Below, piece after piece: positions 1-8,882 of a stretch of DNA of 64,000 nucleotides. Below the pieces are notes generated by a model, which was given only the letters and a program-made list of their open reading frames with translations, did not search any database and had not been told where the DNA came from. Position 1 is the first letter of the stretch. Every line of letters begins with the position of its first letter. Both the position numbers and the translations under genes were made by a program. This DNA is from Pyruvatibacter sp. HU-CL02332 (GTDB taxonomy: Bacteria > Pseudomonadota > Alphaproteobacteria > CGMCC-115125), in assembly GCF_040362765.1 (NCBI RefSeq), contig NZ_BAABWK010000002.1, positions 930,001 through 994,000 of the forward strand, written 5' to 3'.

Positions 1-810
1 ATCATCTATGGCAAGTGAAACCACATCCCGCTGACCAAGCCCGATTGTGTAGAGGCAGTAATCCGCATCCATATCGACGGCACCCTTGCCCATGAACGTG
101 GACATGACGCCGATACCCGTCGTCTCACACAAGGTACGCAGCTGGGAGGAGGCGCGCTTTCGGATGGCGCCGTTGCCCGCAAGGATCAACGGGCGCTTGG
201 CGTTACGGATCATGTCGAAGGCACGATCCGTGATCTTGTCATCCGGGCCGGGACGTCTGAAACGGCGCGGCTGCATTGGCGTGCGATCTGTCTCGTGCTT
301 GGCAATGTCTTCGGGCAATTCCACCAGCACAGCACCGGGCTTTTCTGTGCGGGCAAGCCGAACCGCCTTGCGAATGATTTCAGGTATGGCATCCGCGTGA
401 TTGACCGAGTATGCCCATTTGGTCACCGGCTCATACATGCCCACCACATCCATGATCTGGTGGCTTTCCTTGTGTTGCCGTGCCGTGGCGCCCTGCCCCG
501 TCAGTACCAACATGGGCGCGCGATCCATATTCGCATCGGCCACGCCCGTAATAAGATTCGTTGCTCCGGGCCCAAGGGTTCCAAGGCAGCCTGCAGGGTT
601 TCCGGTCAGACGGCCATAGACCTCGGCCATAAACGCGGCTCCCTGCTCATGGCGCGTGAGGATGAACTGGATGGGAGACCCTTCCAACGACATCATGAAG
701 TCCGCATTCTCTTCGCCGGGCACACCAAAAATGTGGGTAATGCCTTCCTCCTCAAGGCAGCGAACGAAGAGATCTGATGCTTTCATCTTGTCGGGAGTTG
801 TATCTGGCAT
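1..810 (-). CDS. Acetolactate synthase-like thiamine pyrophosphate enzyme (partial, C-terminus outside window)
   Basis: Reading the reverse strand from an ATG at 810 gives about 270 residues open to the window edge, so only the N-terminal half is present. It matches the TPP-binding N-terminal domain of acetolactate synthases/pyruvate oxidases: KASDLFVRCLEEEGITHIFG near the start, a GVPGEEN loop, and THE-type HEQGAAFMAEVYGR, whose Glu is the usual cofactor-activating residue. The central domain begins near residue 190 (PLILAGNGA). The family condenses two pyruvates to acetolactate; related enzymes act on oxalyl-CoA, glyoxylate or sulfoacetaldehyde, and the missing C-terminal half would be needed to choose. 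A second ATG eight codons in (786), giving MKASDLF, is an equally plausible start. No small regulatory subunit is visible beside it. Confidence 0.8.
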   Translation of the reverse strand, partial: MPDTTPDKMKASDLFVRCLEEEGITHIFGVPGEENADFMMSLEGSPIQFILTRHEQGAAFMAEVYGRLTGNPAGCLGTLGPGATNLITGVADANMDRAPMLVLTGQGATARQHKESHQIMDVVGMYEPVTKWAYSVNHADAIPEIIRKAVRLARTEKPGAVLVELPEDIAKHETDRTPMQPRRFRRPGPDDKITDRAFDMIRNAKRPLILAGNGAIRKRASSQLRTLCETTGIGVMSTFMGKGAVDMDADYCLYTIGLGQRDVVSLAIDD

Positions 811-964
811 TTGTCTGGCTCTGCTTGCAGGCGTACGCGCAACATCGCGGGCACGCATTGTCCACAGGAATATGGTGGCAAGGGAGGCAAACATAAAGGC
901 ACAGCTTGGTGAAGAGCTCACGGTAGCAATCGAAGACCAAGATGGGCGGTCACCTAGGCGACTG

Positions 965-1498
965 TTAAAACTTGTAGTAGCTGCGTTCTGACAGTTTCTC
1001 AGCTTCGTCCAGAGACTCGCCCAGGCTAACCATATCGTCATCGATGGGTGCCAACTCCCACAATGACCCAAGAATGCGGCTGACTTTGCCCTCTTCTGAC
1101 GTCAGAGGAAGCCAGATGTTCTCAGTCATGAACTTGTGACCCGCGGGCGTCGTCCAGGTCGTGTAGGTCACTGTTACAACCTGTTTTTCAACAACAAGTG
1201 ACAGGAACTCCAGAACCAAACTGTTCCTTTCACTCTTGTATAGCTCCACCATGTTCTGACCGGTGAGGTCATATCCAAGACGGTGGGCAAGCTCGGTGCC
1301 AAAAATGCGTATGTCTGCTCGGGCAGGCAGTTGCGGTTCGAGCATGATCATATGCGGAAGGTGGCGGGGCAGATCCATTGGACTGAAGCTAGAGCGTCTC
1401 GGTGATGCAGAACCGCCGCGCAAGCTGTCCCAATGCGCAAGAATCTCGCGATTTTCCTGCTTTTTCAGAACAGGCTGCTGCAGCATGATTTGCGTCAT
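965..1498 (-). CDS. PAS_5-family (PF07310-like) protein, copy 1
   Basis: A 177-residue soluble protein that looks like a single-domain PAS_5 protein. The family pattern is ENREILAHWDSLRG, then PMDLPRHLPHMIMLEP, RIFGTELAHRLGYDLTG, and W-T-TPAGH, and it ends LSERSYYKF. These proteins are small and often occur as several copies per alphaproteobacterial genome; their ligand is generally unknown. There is no output domain, so it may be a stand-alone sensor or adaptor. It is followed on its own strand by the TPP enzyme gene after about 155 bases and preceded by a close paralogue, with which it shares the FGTEL-R-G-DLTG core and the C-terminal LSERS-Y-F tail. ATG codons at 1498 and 1486 are both possible starts. 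Confidence 0.75.
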   Translation of the reverse strand: MTQIMLQQPVLKKQENREILAHWDSLRGGSASPRRSSFSPMDLPRHLPHMIMLEPQLPARADIRIFGTELAHRLGYDLTGQNMVELYKSERNSLVLEFLSLVVEKQVVTVTYTTWTTPAGHKFMTENIWLPLTSEEGKVSRILGSLWELAPIDDDMVSLGESLDEAEKLSERSYYKF

Positions 1499-1633
1499 GG
1501 ACTATATGAATTGCCAGTTTGTGTTTGGTGCAGTGCCGGATCGACGATCTGTCCACAGATCAACTAGTCCAGTGTCTCATAGAAGAGTTAACGCTATTGC
1601 GCCGGCCCCGGAGCAGCTGTGGCTCAAAGAAGC

Positions 1634-2206
1634 TTAGAATTGATAGAAGCTTCGTTCAGACAGAAGCTGGGCCAGTGCCAATGCGCCCCCCAGATCATCC
1701 ACGTCCGCACGAGCCTCAACCACTTCCCAAACAGAACCCAGAACCCTGTTGACCGGTCCAGCCTGAGAAGCAAGCGGCATCCACAGATTTTCTGTGGTGA
1801 AGCTATGACCGGAAGGTGTTGTCCATTCACTGTAGGCAACAGCAACCGCACGCTGCTCCACAACGCATGAGATCATATCGACGACCTCCCGGGCGGGTTC
1901 ACCGGAATAAAGAGTAAACAGGTCAACTCCGGTGAGGTCGAAGCCCAGCCGACGCGCCAGTTCGGTACCGAAGATGCGTACGTTCGCATTCTCAGGGATG
2001 AGTGGCTCAAGTACGATCAAATTTGGAAGGTGCCGCGGAACGTCCATTGGATTGAACTGTGTGCGCAGAGGCACGGAGGCTTCACCGCGGATTTTCTCCC
2101 AGTGTTCAAGCAGTTCCCGGTTCTCTGGTCGCTCGAGATCTGGACGTTTTTCTTGGATGTCTGGCACGGAGTGAGTACAGGCTTTCGGAGTGCGGCAACA
2201 AAACAA
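1634..2206 (-). CDS. PAS_5-family (PF07310-like) protein, copy 2
   Basis: A paralogue of the next gene downstream, with the same order of motifs: ENRELLEHWEKIRG, PMDVPRHLPNLIVLEP, RIFGTELARRLGFDLTG, EWTTPSGH and the C-terminal LSERSFYQF. The pair clearly arose by tandem duplication followed by divergence. The start is uncertain: the longest reading opens with TTG at 2206 and an odd Cys-rich leader without a good ribosome-binding site, while a GTG at 2167 or later would still keep the whole conserved domain, which begins around residue 26. The upstream side faces the HtrA-like gene head to head across about 180 bases, where a shared promoter region must lie. Confidence 0.72.
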   Translation of the reverse strand: MFCCRTPKACTHSVPDIQEKRPDLERPENRELLEHWEKIRGEASVPLRTQFNPMDVPRHLPNLIVLEPLIPENANVRIFGTELARRLGFDLTGVDLFTLYSGEPAREVVDMISCVVEQRAVAVAYSEWTTPSGHSFTTENLWMPLASQAGPVNRVLGSVWEVVEARADVDDLGGALALAQLLSERSFYQF

Positions 2207-2386
2207 TGCCGGAGAACGCCCGACAGGATCAGTCTTACACAGTCAGGTTAACCGATTCTGCTCTAGGGCCTTGGAAATTGGGCGCACTCGTGCCGAAGAT
2301 GATTAATCTGCCCTTGTCTTGACGCCTACACACGCCCAATTTTCGTGTGTGAGCGCAATGCGACACTGACCACAGGAGGAAGACCC

Positions 2387-3382
2387 TTGGGCCTGTTTTC
2401 GCCTCGAAACCAAGCCAAGAAACCAGCCCGTAAGCGCCGCGGATCGTCCAATGATCTGCTGGATGCCTATAGCAGCGCCGTGGCTGGTGCGGTCGATGCA
2501 GTATCTGCGTCAGTTGTTCATCTACAGGTAACGGGGCGGCCTACTCCGGCGGGATCGTCGTCCGGTGCCGGGTCCGGCTTTGTTTTCACGCCTGATGGAT
2601 ACGCGCTGACGAATAGCCATGTTGTGAATGGGGCCAAATCTCTAACTGCGGTGTATCCGGATGGTCGTGAGGTCGAAGCTGAAGTCGTGGGGGCTGATCC
2701 GGATACGGACGTCGCGATAGTTCGCTTACCAGGCAAGCACCGTGAATGGGCGGAGCTTGGAGATAGTGCCGCCCTGCGGCAGGGTCAGCTTGTGGTTGCT
2801 ATTGGTAACCCGCTTGGCTTCGACTGCACGGTCACGACCGGGGTCATCTCCGCTCTGGGACGCTCCCTGCGGAGCCAGTCAGGGCGGCTGATCGACGATG
2901 TCCTGCAAACCGATGCGCCCCTCAACCCAGGCAATTCTGGTGGACCTCTGGTGACACCTGATGGACTGGTGATCGGCATCAATACGGCGGTCATTGCGGG
3001 CGCACAGGGCCTTTGCTTTGCCATCGCGTCCAATACCGCCGAGTACGTACTGGGCGAAATCCTCAAATATGGAAAAGTACGGCGGAGTTACCTGGGTCTG
3101 GGTGCCCAAACGATTGAGCTCCCGCAACGATTAAAGCGCGAGTTGAACCGGAAAGTGTCCGGTGCGGTCCGTGTTGCGCAGTTTGAAATTGGTACGCCCG
3201 CTGCCCAGGCCGGGCTTGCCCCCGGTGATGTCATTCTCAAGTTTGATGGTGAGGAGATTGGTGGTGTGGACGACCTTCATAGGCTTCTCACTGCTGAACG
3301 CCTTGGCAAGAAAATCAAACTCGATGTCTTTCGCAATGATACAGTCATCAAGGTGACGGCAACTCCCGGTGGTCGGGACTGA
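2387..3382 (+). CDS. HtrA/DegP-like trypsin-type serine protease with one PDZ domain
   Basis: An S1C-family protease of 331 residues with a complete catalytic triad: His78 (TNSHVV), Asp108 (DPDTDVAIV) and Ser184 (NPGNSGGPLV). One PDZ domain follows at about 235-325 (GTPAAQAGLAPGDVILKFDG). I chose the TTG at 2387 because a perfect AGGAGGA lies seven bases upstream; the longer reading from a GTG at 2345 has no ribosome-binding site. The N-terminus is basic (KKPARKRR) and shows neither a signal peptide nor a membrane helix, unlike classical periplasmic DegP/DegQ, so the protein may be cytoplasmic or use an unusual anchor. Sixty bases downstream is a response regulator gene on the same strand, suggesting co-transcription, but a functional link is unproven. 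Confidence 0.85.
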   Translation: MGLFSPRNQAKKPARKRRGSSNDLLDAYSSAVAGAVDAVSASVVHLQVTGRPTPAGSSSGAGSGFVFTPDGYALTNSHVVNGAKSLTAVYPDGREVEAEVVGADPDTDVAIVRLPGKHREWAELGDSAALRQGQLVVAIGNPLGFDCTVTTGVISALGRSLRSQSGRLIDDVLQTDAPLNPGNSGGPLVTPDGLVIGINTAVIAGAQGLCFAIASNTAEYVLGEILKYGKVRRSYLGLGAQTIELPQRLKRELNRKVSGAVRVAQFEIGTPAAQAGLAPGDVILKFDGEEIGGVDDLHRLLTAERLGKKIKLDVFRNDTVIKVTATPGGRD

Positions 3383-3441
3383 GTTGAGCTGATGAAGCGA
3401 TCTCACGCCGTGCGGCAGACCTTCTGCAAGGGCAACGACCT

Positions 3442-4104
3442 GTGACGCGTGAGATCAACATTGCGTTGGTAGATGACCATCAGATGTTTCTTGATGGCCT
3501 GGGTGAAGTCATTCGTGTGCTTGATCCCAACTACCGTTGCACCCCGTTTGGGACACCAGCTGAGGCCATCAGTGCGCTTGAGAGCGGTGACAGGTTTGAC
3601 CTGTTCATAACCGACCTCGTGATGGGTGAAATGAACGGCATTGCCTTTGTCATGGCCCTCAAGGCCCGTAGCCCTTCAACCCCGGCACTGGTTGTCTCCG
3701 GGATTGATACGGCACCTCCTATCGACAAGATAATGCAAGCGCGGGCGAACGGCTTTGTTCCCAAGTCAGCGTCTTCGGCCGTTTTGAAGGAGGCGATTGA
3801 GGCCGCCCTCAACGATGACATCTATGTTCCGGACGATATCTGGCGTCAGGTGGAAGCGCATGGGGTGCCGCAAAGCGATGATCCAGCAGACGCGCCGGTC
3901 AGCCCGGAGGAAAGTTTGGGTGCCCGACAGTTGGAAGTAGTGACGCTCATGGCTGAAGGCTGCACAAACAAGGAAATCGGGCAGATCCTCGATATCAGCG
4001 AGAACACTGTCAAAAGCCATGTCAGCGGCATCTTTCGACATATGGGCGTTACCCGCCGAACGGCCTGTGTCAGCAAAGCGCGTGCGCTGGGGTTAGTATC
4101 TTAG
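3442..4104 (+). CDS. NarL/FixJ-type response regulator (REC + LuxR HTH)
   Basis: A 220-residue two-domain transcription factor. The receiver domain (about 1-125) has the acidic pair D11/D12, phospho-acceptor Asp58 (FITDLVM) and the conserved Lys in FVPKSAS. The LuxR-type helix-turn-helix spans about 155-215 (RQLEVVTLMAEGCTNKEIGQILDISENTVKSHVSGIF). It starts with GTG behind an AAGGG. It runs convergently into the hybrid histidine kinase at 4118-5908 with only 13 bases between stops, so that kinase is the most likely partner. It could also be read from the HtrA-like gene's promoter, since only about 60 bases separate them. Confidence 0.9.
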   Translation: MTREINIALVDDHQMFLDGLGEVIRVLDPNYRCTPFGTPAEAISALESGDRFDLFITDLVMGEMNGIAFVMALKARSPSTPALVVSGIDTAPPIDKIMQARANGFVPKSASSAVLKEAIEAALNDDIYVPDDIWRQVEAHGVPQSDDPADAPVSPEESLGARQLEVVTLMAEGCTNKEIGQILDISENTVKSHVSGIFRHMGVTRRTACVSKARALGLVS

Positions 4105-4117
4105 GGTGCGGCCGTGT

Positions 4118-5908
4118 TCAGCCGGTTTCTGATTTTGCAGACCAACTGGCAAGTAGAGCAGTCCGTAGCGCCACCGGGTCGATGGGCTTAAACAAGAGTT
4201 GCGTAGCCTCAACCTCTTCCTTTGACTGTGTAAGGCCAGAGTCGCCGGTCATCAGGATGGCTGGCACCATGTCGTTCAGTTCTCCACGCACTCTCTCGAT
4301 CACATAGCTCCCGTCGGTATGGCTGCCCAGACGATGGTCCGCAATGATGACATCAGGCGTTGCGTCCATGCGATCGAGAAACTCAATCACGTCATCCCGG
4401 CCGTCAGTGCAATAGACCTCGCAGCCCCAACTTGTCAGAACTTCAGACATGGAAAGACGGATCGCTTCTTCATCGTCAACAATCAAGACCTTAAGGCTGC
4501 TAATCCGCCGGCGGTCTTCAGAAACCAGCTTCTCGACATTAGCCGTCAGCTCTGCTTCTTCGGCAGCTAGCGGGATTTCGAGAATAGCCTGCGTCCCGTT
4601 TCCTGGCGTGGAAACCAGGGTGGCCGTAACGCCCATCAAATCGGCCAGACGGCGCACGATGGATAATCCCAAGCCCAGGCCTTTTTCCCTGTTGCGCTCC
4701 GGGTTTCCCAGCTGGACGTACTCGTCGAAAACCGAATTGAGGGCCTCAGGCGGGATGCCGCCGCCTGTGTCGCTGACAGTGAGCCGCGCAGTCATACCGC
4801 CAGCACTCCAATAGACCCAAACCTCTCCACCCTCGGGTGTGAACTTGATGGCATTGGACAAGAGGTTTCCGATCACTCTTGAAAGCAGCGCTGCGTCAGC
4901 GGTGACATTCACGTTGGTGCCCTTGACGCTCAACTTGATGTTCTTTTCGGAGGCTTTGCCTTCAAATCCCTGGATCACCCGATCCATATGGGACCGCAGA
5001 TCAATTGCAGTGAGGTTTGGCACCACGGCGCCGGCGTCCAGGCGGTTGATTTCAACCAACCCATCAAGCAGTTGACCAAGACTGCGCCAACTTGCTGATA
5101 CCTTGTCGATCAACGCCAATGCTTCTGCGTCCTGCGTCCTCTCACGTAAGGCCGACAGATAGAACCCCTGCGCATGGAGTGGTTGTGCAAGGTCATGACT
5201 GGTGGCCGCGAGAAAGCGGGTCTTCTCTTCATTGGCCTTTTGCACAGCGTCGCGCTGACGGCGCAATTCGTCCGTCAACTCAATGTTCCGCTTGGCGGCG
5301 ATCAGGTCCCGCGTCCCGATTTCCACACGGGCGCTTACCGCCATAAAAAATGCATATGCGACGACCACGCCAATTCCATTGGCATTAACGGGCCAGGGTG
5401 TGGCGAACAAAATCCAGGCGGCAAATGGCAGCATCGTCATCGTCGCCAATGCCACATAGGAGCGACGGAAGGCCGACTGGGGCGAAATTCCGCCCAGGGT
5501 GATTGTCAGCACCATGACAACCCCCGAGTACACGCTGATGAGGACATCAGGATCCGCCATCCACGCAGCGCCGATGCCCCATACTGCTCCGGTGACACCG
5601 GATATGACCGTGTGAACCAGTAGATAGGTTTGGGTGTTCACAGAGGTGATGCCGGGAGGCGTGAAAAGTCGCGGCTGAACAATCGTCACCGCAATCATGG
5701 CGCTTGCGATAACAAACCAAACGCCCGCTTTAAACGGACCGATCACGAATGCCATGATGAAGGAGAACATCACTACAAGCGCGAACACGCTTATGGCCGA
5801 CGAGCGCGCCCTGTCGAACAGAAGCTGTGCCTGCTCCATCTCCAGCGCACGCTTGTCCAGGGACACGCGGTCTGTAGCATCCATTGAGTTTTGTGACAGG
5901 TCGGCCAT
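4118..5908 (-). CDS. Membrane hybrid histidine kinase with C-terminal receiver
   Basis: About 596 residues. An N-terminal block of several hydrophobic helices (roughly residues 35-190) is followed by a coiled segment, a dimerisation/phosphoacceptor domain (ATSHDLAQPLHAQ, His at about 238), an HATPase (N box NLLSNAIKFT, G boxes DTGGGIP and GLGLGLSIV) and a receiver domain (KVLIVDDEEA, acceptor in IIADHRLG). The H-box variant SHDL-QPLHA is the one seen in hybrid kinases that pair with LuxR-type regulators. I start at ATG 5908 because TGGGGAGGG precedes it; a longer GTG reading at 5926 exists. The signal sensed by the membrane domain cannot be read from the sequence. It is convergent with the probable partner regulator. 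Confidence 0.88.
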   Translation of the reverse strand: MADLSQNSMDATDRVSLDKRALEMEQAQLLFDRARSSAISVFALVVMFSFIMAFVIGPFKAGVWFVIASAMIAVTIVQPRLFTPPGITSVNTQTYLLVHTVISGVTGAVWGIGAAWMADPDVLISVYSGVVMVLTITLGGISPQSAFRRSYVALATMTMLPFAAWILFATPWPVNANGIGVVVAYAFFMAVSARVEIGTRDLIAAKRNIELTDELRRQRDAVQKANEEKTRFLAATSHDLAQPLHAQGFYLSALRERTQDAEALALIDKVSASWRSLGQLLDGLVEINRLDAGAVVPNLTAIDLRSHMDRVIQGFEGKASEKNIKLSVKGTNVNVTADAALLSRVIGNLLSNAIKFTPEGGEVWVYWSAGGMTARLTVSDTGGGIPPEALNSVFDEYVQLGNPERNREKGLGLGLSIVRRLADLMGVTATLVSTPGNGTQAILEIPLAAEEAELTANVEKLVSEDRRRISSLKVLIVDDEEAIRLSMSEVLTSWGCEVYCTDGRDDVIEFLDRMDATPDVIIADHRLGSHTDGSYVIERVRGELNDMVPAILMTGDSGLTQSKEEVEATQLLFKPIDPVALRTALLASWSAKSETG

Positions 5909-6008
5909 TGGCCCTCCCCAGACCATTGAATCAGCGAACCTGTCTCAATGTTCAAGCAGCGGTCAATCCCTAACCAGGCCTAAATCTCAGGAATAGACGT
6001 ATGGGGGG

Positions 6009-7001
6009 CTAGCCGCCTGTCACGGACATGTGCCGCGGGACTGCCGGAGCGCTGCCTGGGCGGTCGATCACAAAATCATGGCCTTTGGGCTTGCGAGAGA
6101 TCGCCTCGTCGATTGCGGAGGCAAGCGCTTCGTCTGAGCCCGGATTTTCACGCATGACGGCTCTCAGGTCGGCATTGTCTTCTTGGCCAAGGCACATATA
6201 GAGCTGGCCTGTGCACGTAAGCCGCACCCGGTTGCAGCCTTCGCAGAAATTGTGGGTCAGAGGTGTGATGAAACCGAGTTGACCACCTGTTTCTTCAACC
6301 CGAACGTATCGAGCAGGGCCACCGGTGCGATGGGCCAATGGCGTCAACTGCCACCGGGCTGCAAACTGTTCCTGAATGAGGCTCAGGGGAATGTACTGGT
6401 CGAATCGGTCTTCGCCGATCTCGCCCATGGGCATGGCCTCAATGACTGTAAAGTCATGGCCCTCACCGTGGGCCCATTCGATCATGTCTCCAAGCTCATC
6501 TGCATTGTCCTGCTTAAGGGCCACTGCATTGATCTTGATCTGCATACCTTCATCGGTCGCAGCCTTGATACCGTCAAGCACGCCCCCCAGATCACCACCG
6601 CGCGTCACCCGCGCATAGGTTTCAGGTATGAGGCTATCAATCGAGACATTCAGGCGCCGTACGCCTGCGCGCGCCAGTCGCGCGGCGTGGTTTTTCAGCT
6701 GGGTGCCATTTGTGGTCAAGGTCAGTTCATCGAGTGCGCCGGATTTCAGATGTCTTGAAAGGCTGTCGATGAGGTTGAGGACGTCCTTGCGCACCAGGGG
6801 CTCTCCGCCGGTAATCCGCAGCTTCTTCACACCCTTGGTGATGAATGCCGTAGAAAGGCGGTCGAGCTCCTCAAGCGTGAGCAAATCCCGCTTGGGCAGG
6901 AATGTCATCTTCTCGGACATGCAGTATGTGCAGCGCAGATCGCAACGGTCTGTTACGGACAGACGCAGATAGGTGACGCTACGGCCGAATGGATCAATCA
7001 C
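6009..7001 (-). CDS. moaA: GTP 3',8-cyclase (molybdenum cofactor biosynthesis)
   Basis: A radical-SAM enzyme that rearranges GTP in the first step of molybdopterin synthesis. The N-terminal cluster motif C-DLRC-YC sits near residue 20; [11 protein letters not shown] and NVSIDSL follow; and the second C-terminal cluster region ([20 protein letters not shown]) is present. The protein ends in the double glycine (TGG) required for MoaA activity. At 330 residues it is full length. It starts with GTG at 7001 behind an AAGG. It is divergent from mobA across about 130 bases, so both cofactor genes probably share a regulatory region. No other moa genes are in the window. Confidence 0.95.
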   Translation of the reverse strand: MIDPFGRSVTYLRLSVTDRCDLRCTYCMSEKMTFLPKRDLLTLEELDRLSTAFITKGVKKLRITGGEPLVRKDVLNLIDSLSRHLKSGALDELTLTTNGTQLKNHAARLARAGVRRLNVSIDSLIPETYARVTRGGDLGGVLDGIKAATDEGMQIKINAVALKQDNADELGDMIEWAHGEGHDFTVIEAMPMGEIGEDRFDQYIPLSLIQEQFAARWQLTPLAHRTGGPARYVRVEETGGQLGFITPLTHNFCEGCNRVRLTCTGQLYMCLGQEDNADLRAVMRENPGSDEALASAIDEAISRKPKGHDFVIDRPGSAPAVPRHMSVTGG

Positions 7002-7133
7002 GCGGTCTTTGACCTTTCGCTCAAGAATGCCTCAGGTTTGCGAGACTATAGCATTATAGCACCGTCCGTTCTAAAATAAAACTTACGTGAGCATATGTCT
7101 TCTGGCATTTGGATTCGGCCAGGACGACGTGCG

Positions 7134-7724
7134 ATGGACAAGGACCAATGTGACTTGGTGACCAGGATTGCAGGGATCATTCTGGCTGGAGGTGCCAGCC
7201 GACGCTTTGGCACCGACAAGGCTGCGACGTTGATCGACGATCGCCCCATGATCGCCCATGTGGCTGGCCGCTTAAGTTCTCAAGTTGAAGCCCTGGCGAT
7301 TGCAGGTGCCGATCAGACGTACTCGCTCGCCTGCCCTCTGCTCGAAGATGGAGCACACGCGACAAAGGGCCCCCTGGCGGGTCTGGCGGCGGGACTGATC
7401 TGGGCGCTCGAGAACAACTTCAGCCACGTGGTCACCGCGCCCTGCGATTTGCCACTGCTGCCAAGAAATCTCGTACGCCTGCTCTCAACACAGGAGCAAA
7501 CATCCCCCGCCGTATTGAAGACTTCACACGGCATTGAAGCCGCTTGCGCCATGTGGCCGATCTCAGTCTTTCCTATAGTTGAAGAGAGACTGAAGGTTGG
7601 AAAATCACTTTCAATGAGGGGTTTGTTGGAAGCTGCCGGTGCTTCCGCCATTCAGGTACATGATGATGATCTGGATGGTTCTTTCATCAACATCAATGCA
7701 CCCGATGATCTGGCACAACTCTGA
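7134..7724 (+). CDS. mobA: Molybdenum cofactor guanylyltransferase
   Basis: MobA attaches GMP to molybdopterin to make the bis-MGD form used by DMSO-reductase-family enzymes. The nucleotide-binding signature LAGGASRRFGTDKA is at about residues 16-30, and VTAPCDLPLLP forms the Mg-binding Asp region near residue 100. The ATG at 7134 puts the signature at the usual distance from the N-terminus and has AGGA about nine bases upstream; a longer reading from ATG 7095 is less likely. At 196 residues it has the usual family length. It is divergently paired with moaA. Confidence 0.9.
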   Translation: MDKDQCDLVTRIAGIILAGGASRRFGTDKAATLIDDRPMIAHVAGRLSSQVEALAIAGADQTYSLACPLLEDGAHATKGPLAGLAAGLIWALENNFSHVVTAPCDLPLLPRNLVRLLSTQEQTSPAVLKTSHGIEAACAMWPISVFPIVEERLKVGKSLSMRGLLEAAGASAIQVHDDDLDGSFININAPDDLAQL

Positions 7725-7924
7725 CGCCTGCGTGCAGCGAACCTCCACACCCCATCCCCACAACACCCATTGCCCATGCCTGAGCACCCAAACACCTGCC
7801 GCCATATTGGGGTAAGCAGGCCCTAGTGCCCGATTCATAGCGTCAACCACTTCGATGTTCTGTCATCCAGGTGACCCCGGCCAAAAATTTGCCCATTTCC
7901 GGTTTGACCAAATCTATCCTGACC

Positions 7925-8722
7925 CTAGTGGGACTTTGATTGCTCCAGTCGCTCCTGCCATATCTCAATTGCCGTCCTGAAATCATGATGAACAGGATCC
8001 TCCTGTTCGATGAGTTCGAGTAGACCTACGTAGTTGATGATTTCGACGAGACGCCCATGCCGCTCGATGAGGCCGTCGCGTTCCATCTGCTTCATGATCA
8101 CATTGATTTTCTGGCGCGAGCACCCAAGCATGGATGCAAACTCTTCCTGCGTGACATCAAGTACGTTCGTGTTTGAAACACCTCTATCTTCATCAATCAG
8201 GTGCGCAGCATCCTGCGCATGAAAAATCATCAGGAGAGCAAACTGGCATTCAAGAGATGCCATTGTTCTCAACTGCAGGCTGACCATGTCCTGGTGATAC
8301 TGAAGACCAATGAAGTTGGTGACATTCTGCAAAAGTTCTATCTGGCTGTTGACGATGTCCAGAAACTTTTGCTTTGGAATAAACAGCACAAGACAATCGA
8401 CCCGGGCAGTCAGTCCGAAGGGCACGCCAAGGCCGTTCAAAACGGCGGGCACTTTCAACGGCCAGCCCGGGCGCAGGACTGCCGTCATCATATGCTTGCC
8501 GTTTGCGTAAGCCCGCTCATTGACCAGCGAACCTTCAACAATCACGACCACCGAGTGGGCGGGTTCACCTGCCTGCAGAACGACTTCTCCCTTCGAAAAG
8601 GTCCATAGCTCCGCCGCTGTTCGTAGTTCCGCTTTGACATCATCCGGCCATGTGGAAAATAAATCCACACGATCAATTGTCGCCTCGACGACACTTCGAG
8701 TATTGGAAACTTTTACACCCAT
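7925..8722 (-). CDS. Crp/Fnr-family transcriptional regulator
   Basis: About 265 residues: a cyclic-nucleotide-binding-type beta roll at 15-140 (FSKGEVVLQAGEPAHSVVVIVEGSL) and a C-terminal winged helix at about 190-230 (VTQEEFASMLGCSRQKINVIMKQMERDGLI). It lacks the N-terminal cysteine cluster of true FNR, so it is not an oxygen-sensing iron-sulfur protein by that criterion, and the recognition helix (CSRQKIN) is unlike FNR's E--SR. The longest open frame begins with a GTG at 8764 inside a strong terminator hairpin, so I use the ATG at 8722, preceded by GGGGGCAGG. It is on the same strand as the Baeyer-Villiger monooxygenase but separated from it by that terminator. Confidence 0.8.
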   Translation of the reverse strand: MGVKVSNTRSVVEATIDRVDLFSTWPDDVKAELRTAAELWTFSKGEVVLQAGEPAHSVVVIVEGSLVNERAYANGKHMMTAVLRPGWPLKVPAVLNGLGVPFGLTARVDCLVLFIPKQKFLDIVNSQIELLQNVTNFIGLQYHQDMVSLQLRTMASLECQFALLMIFHAQDAAHLIDEDRGVSNTNVLDVTQEEFASMLGCSRQKINVIMKQMERDGLIERHGRLVEIINYVGLLELIEQEDPVHHDFRTAIEIWQERLEQSKSH

Positions 8723-8747
8723 GCCTGCCCCCACTTTCGGGCACAAC

Positions 8748-8778
8748 AAAAAGGCCCGCTGCACTGCCGCAGCGGGCC
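8748..8778 (-). terminator. Rho-independent terminator after the Baeyer-Villiger monooxygenase gene
   Basis: A perfect 10-bp GC-rich stem (8753-8762 with 8769-8778, six-base loop) is followed on the minus strand by TTTTTG at 8752-8747. It lies about 100 bases beyond the monooxygenase stop and directly before the Crp/Fnr gene, whose longest frame would begin inside it. Confidence 0.85.
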
Positions 8779-8882
8779 GATACCCAAGTTTTCGCTGGGA
8801 TTTCGCTAACGACCGCTGCAGTTAAGCTCAGCATACACAACCTGCTGCGCCCGACACCGCTGCAAATCACAAGCTCACTGTG

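Noticed and set aside
7925-8722. Assignment of the Crp/Fnr protein as oxygen-sensing FNR
   Set aside because: The N-terminal cysteine cluster is missing and the recognition helix lacks the FNR E--SR pattern.
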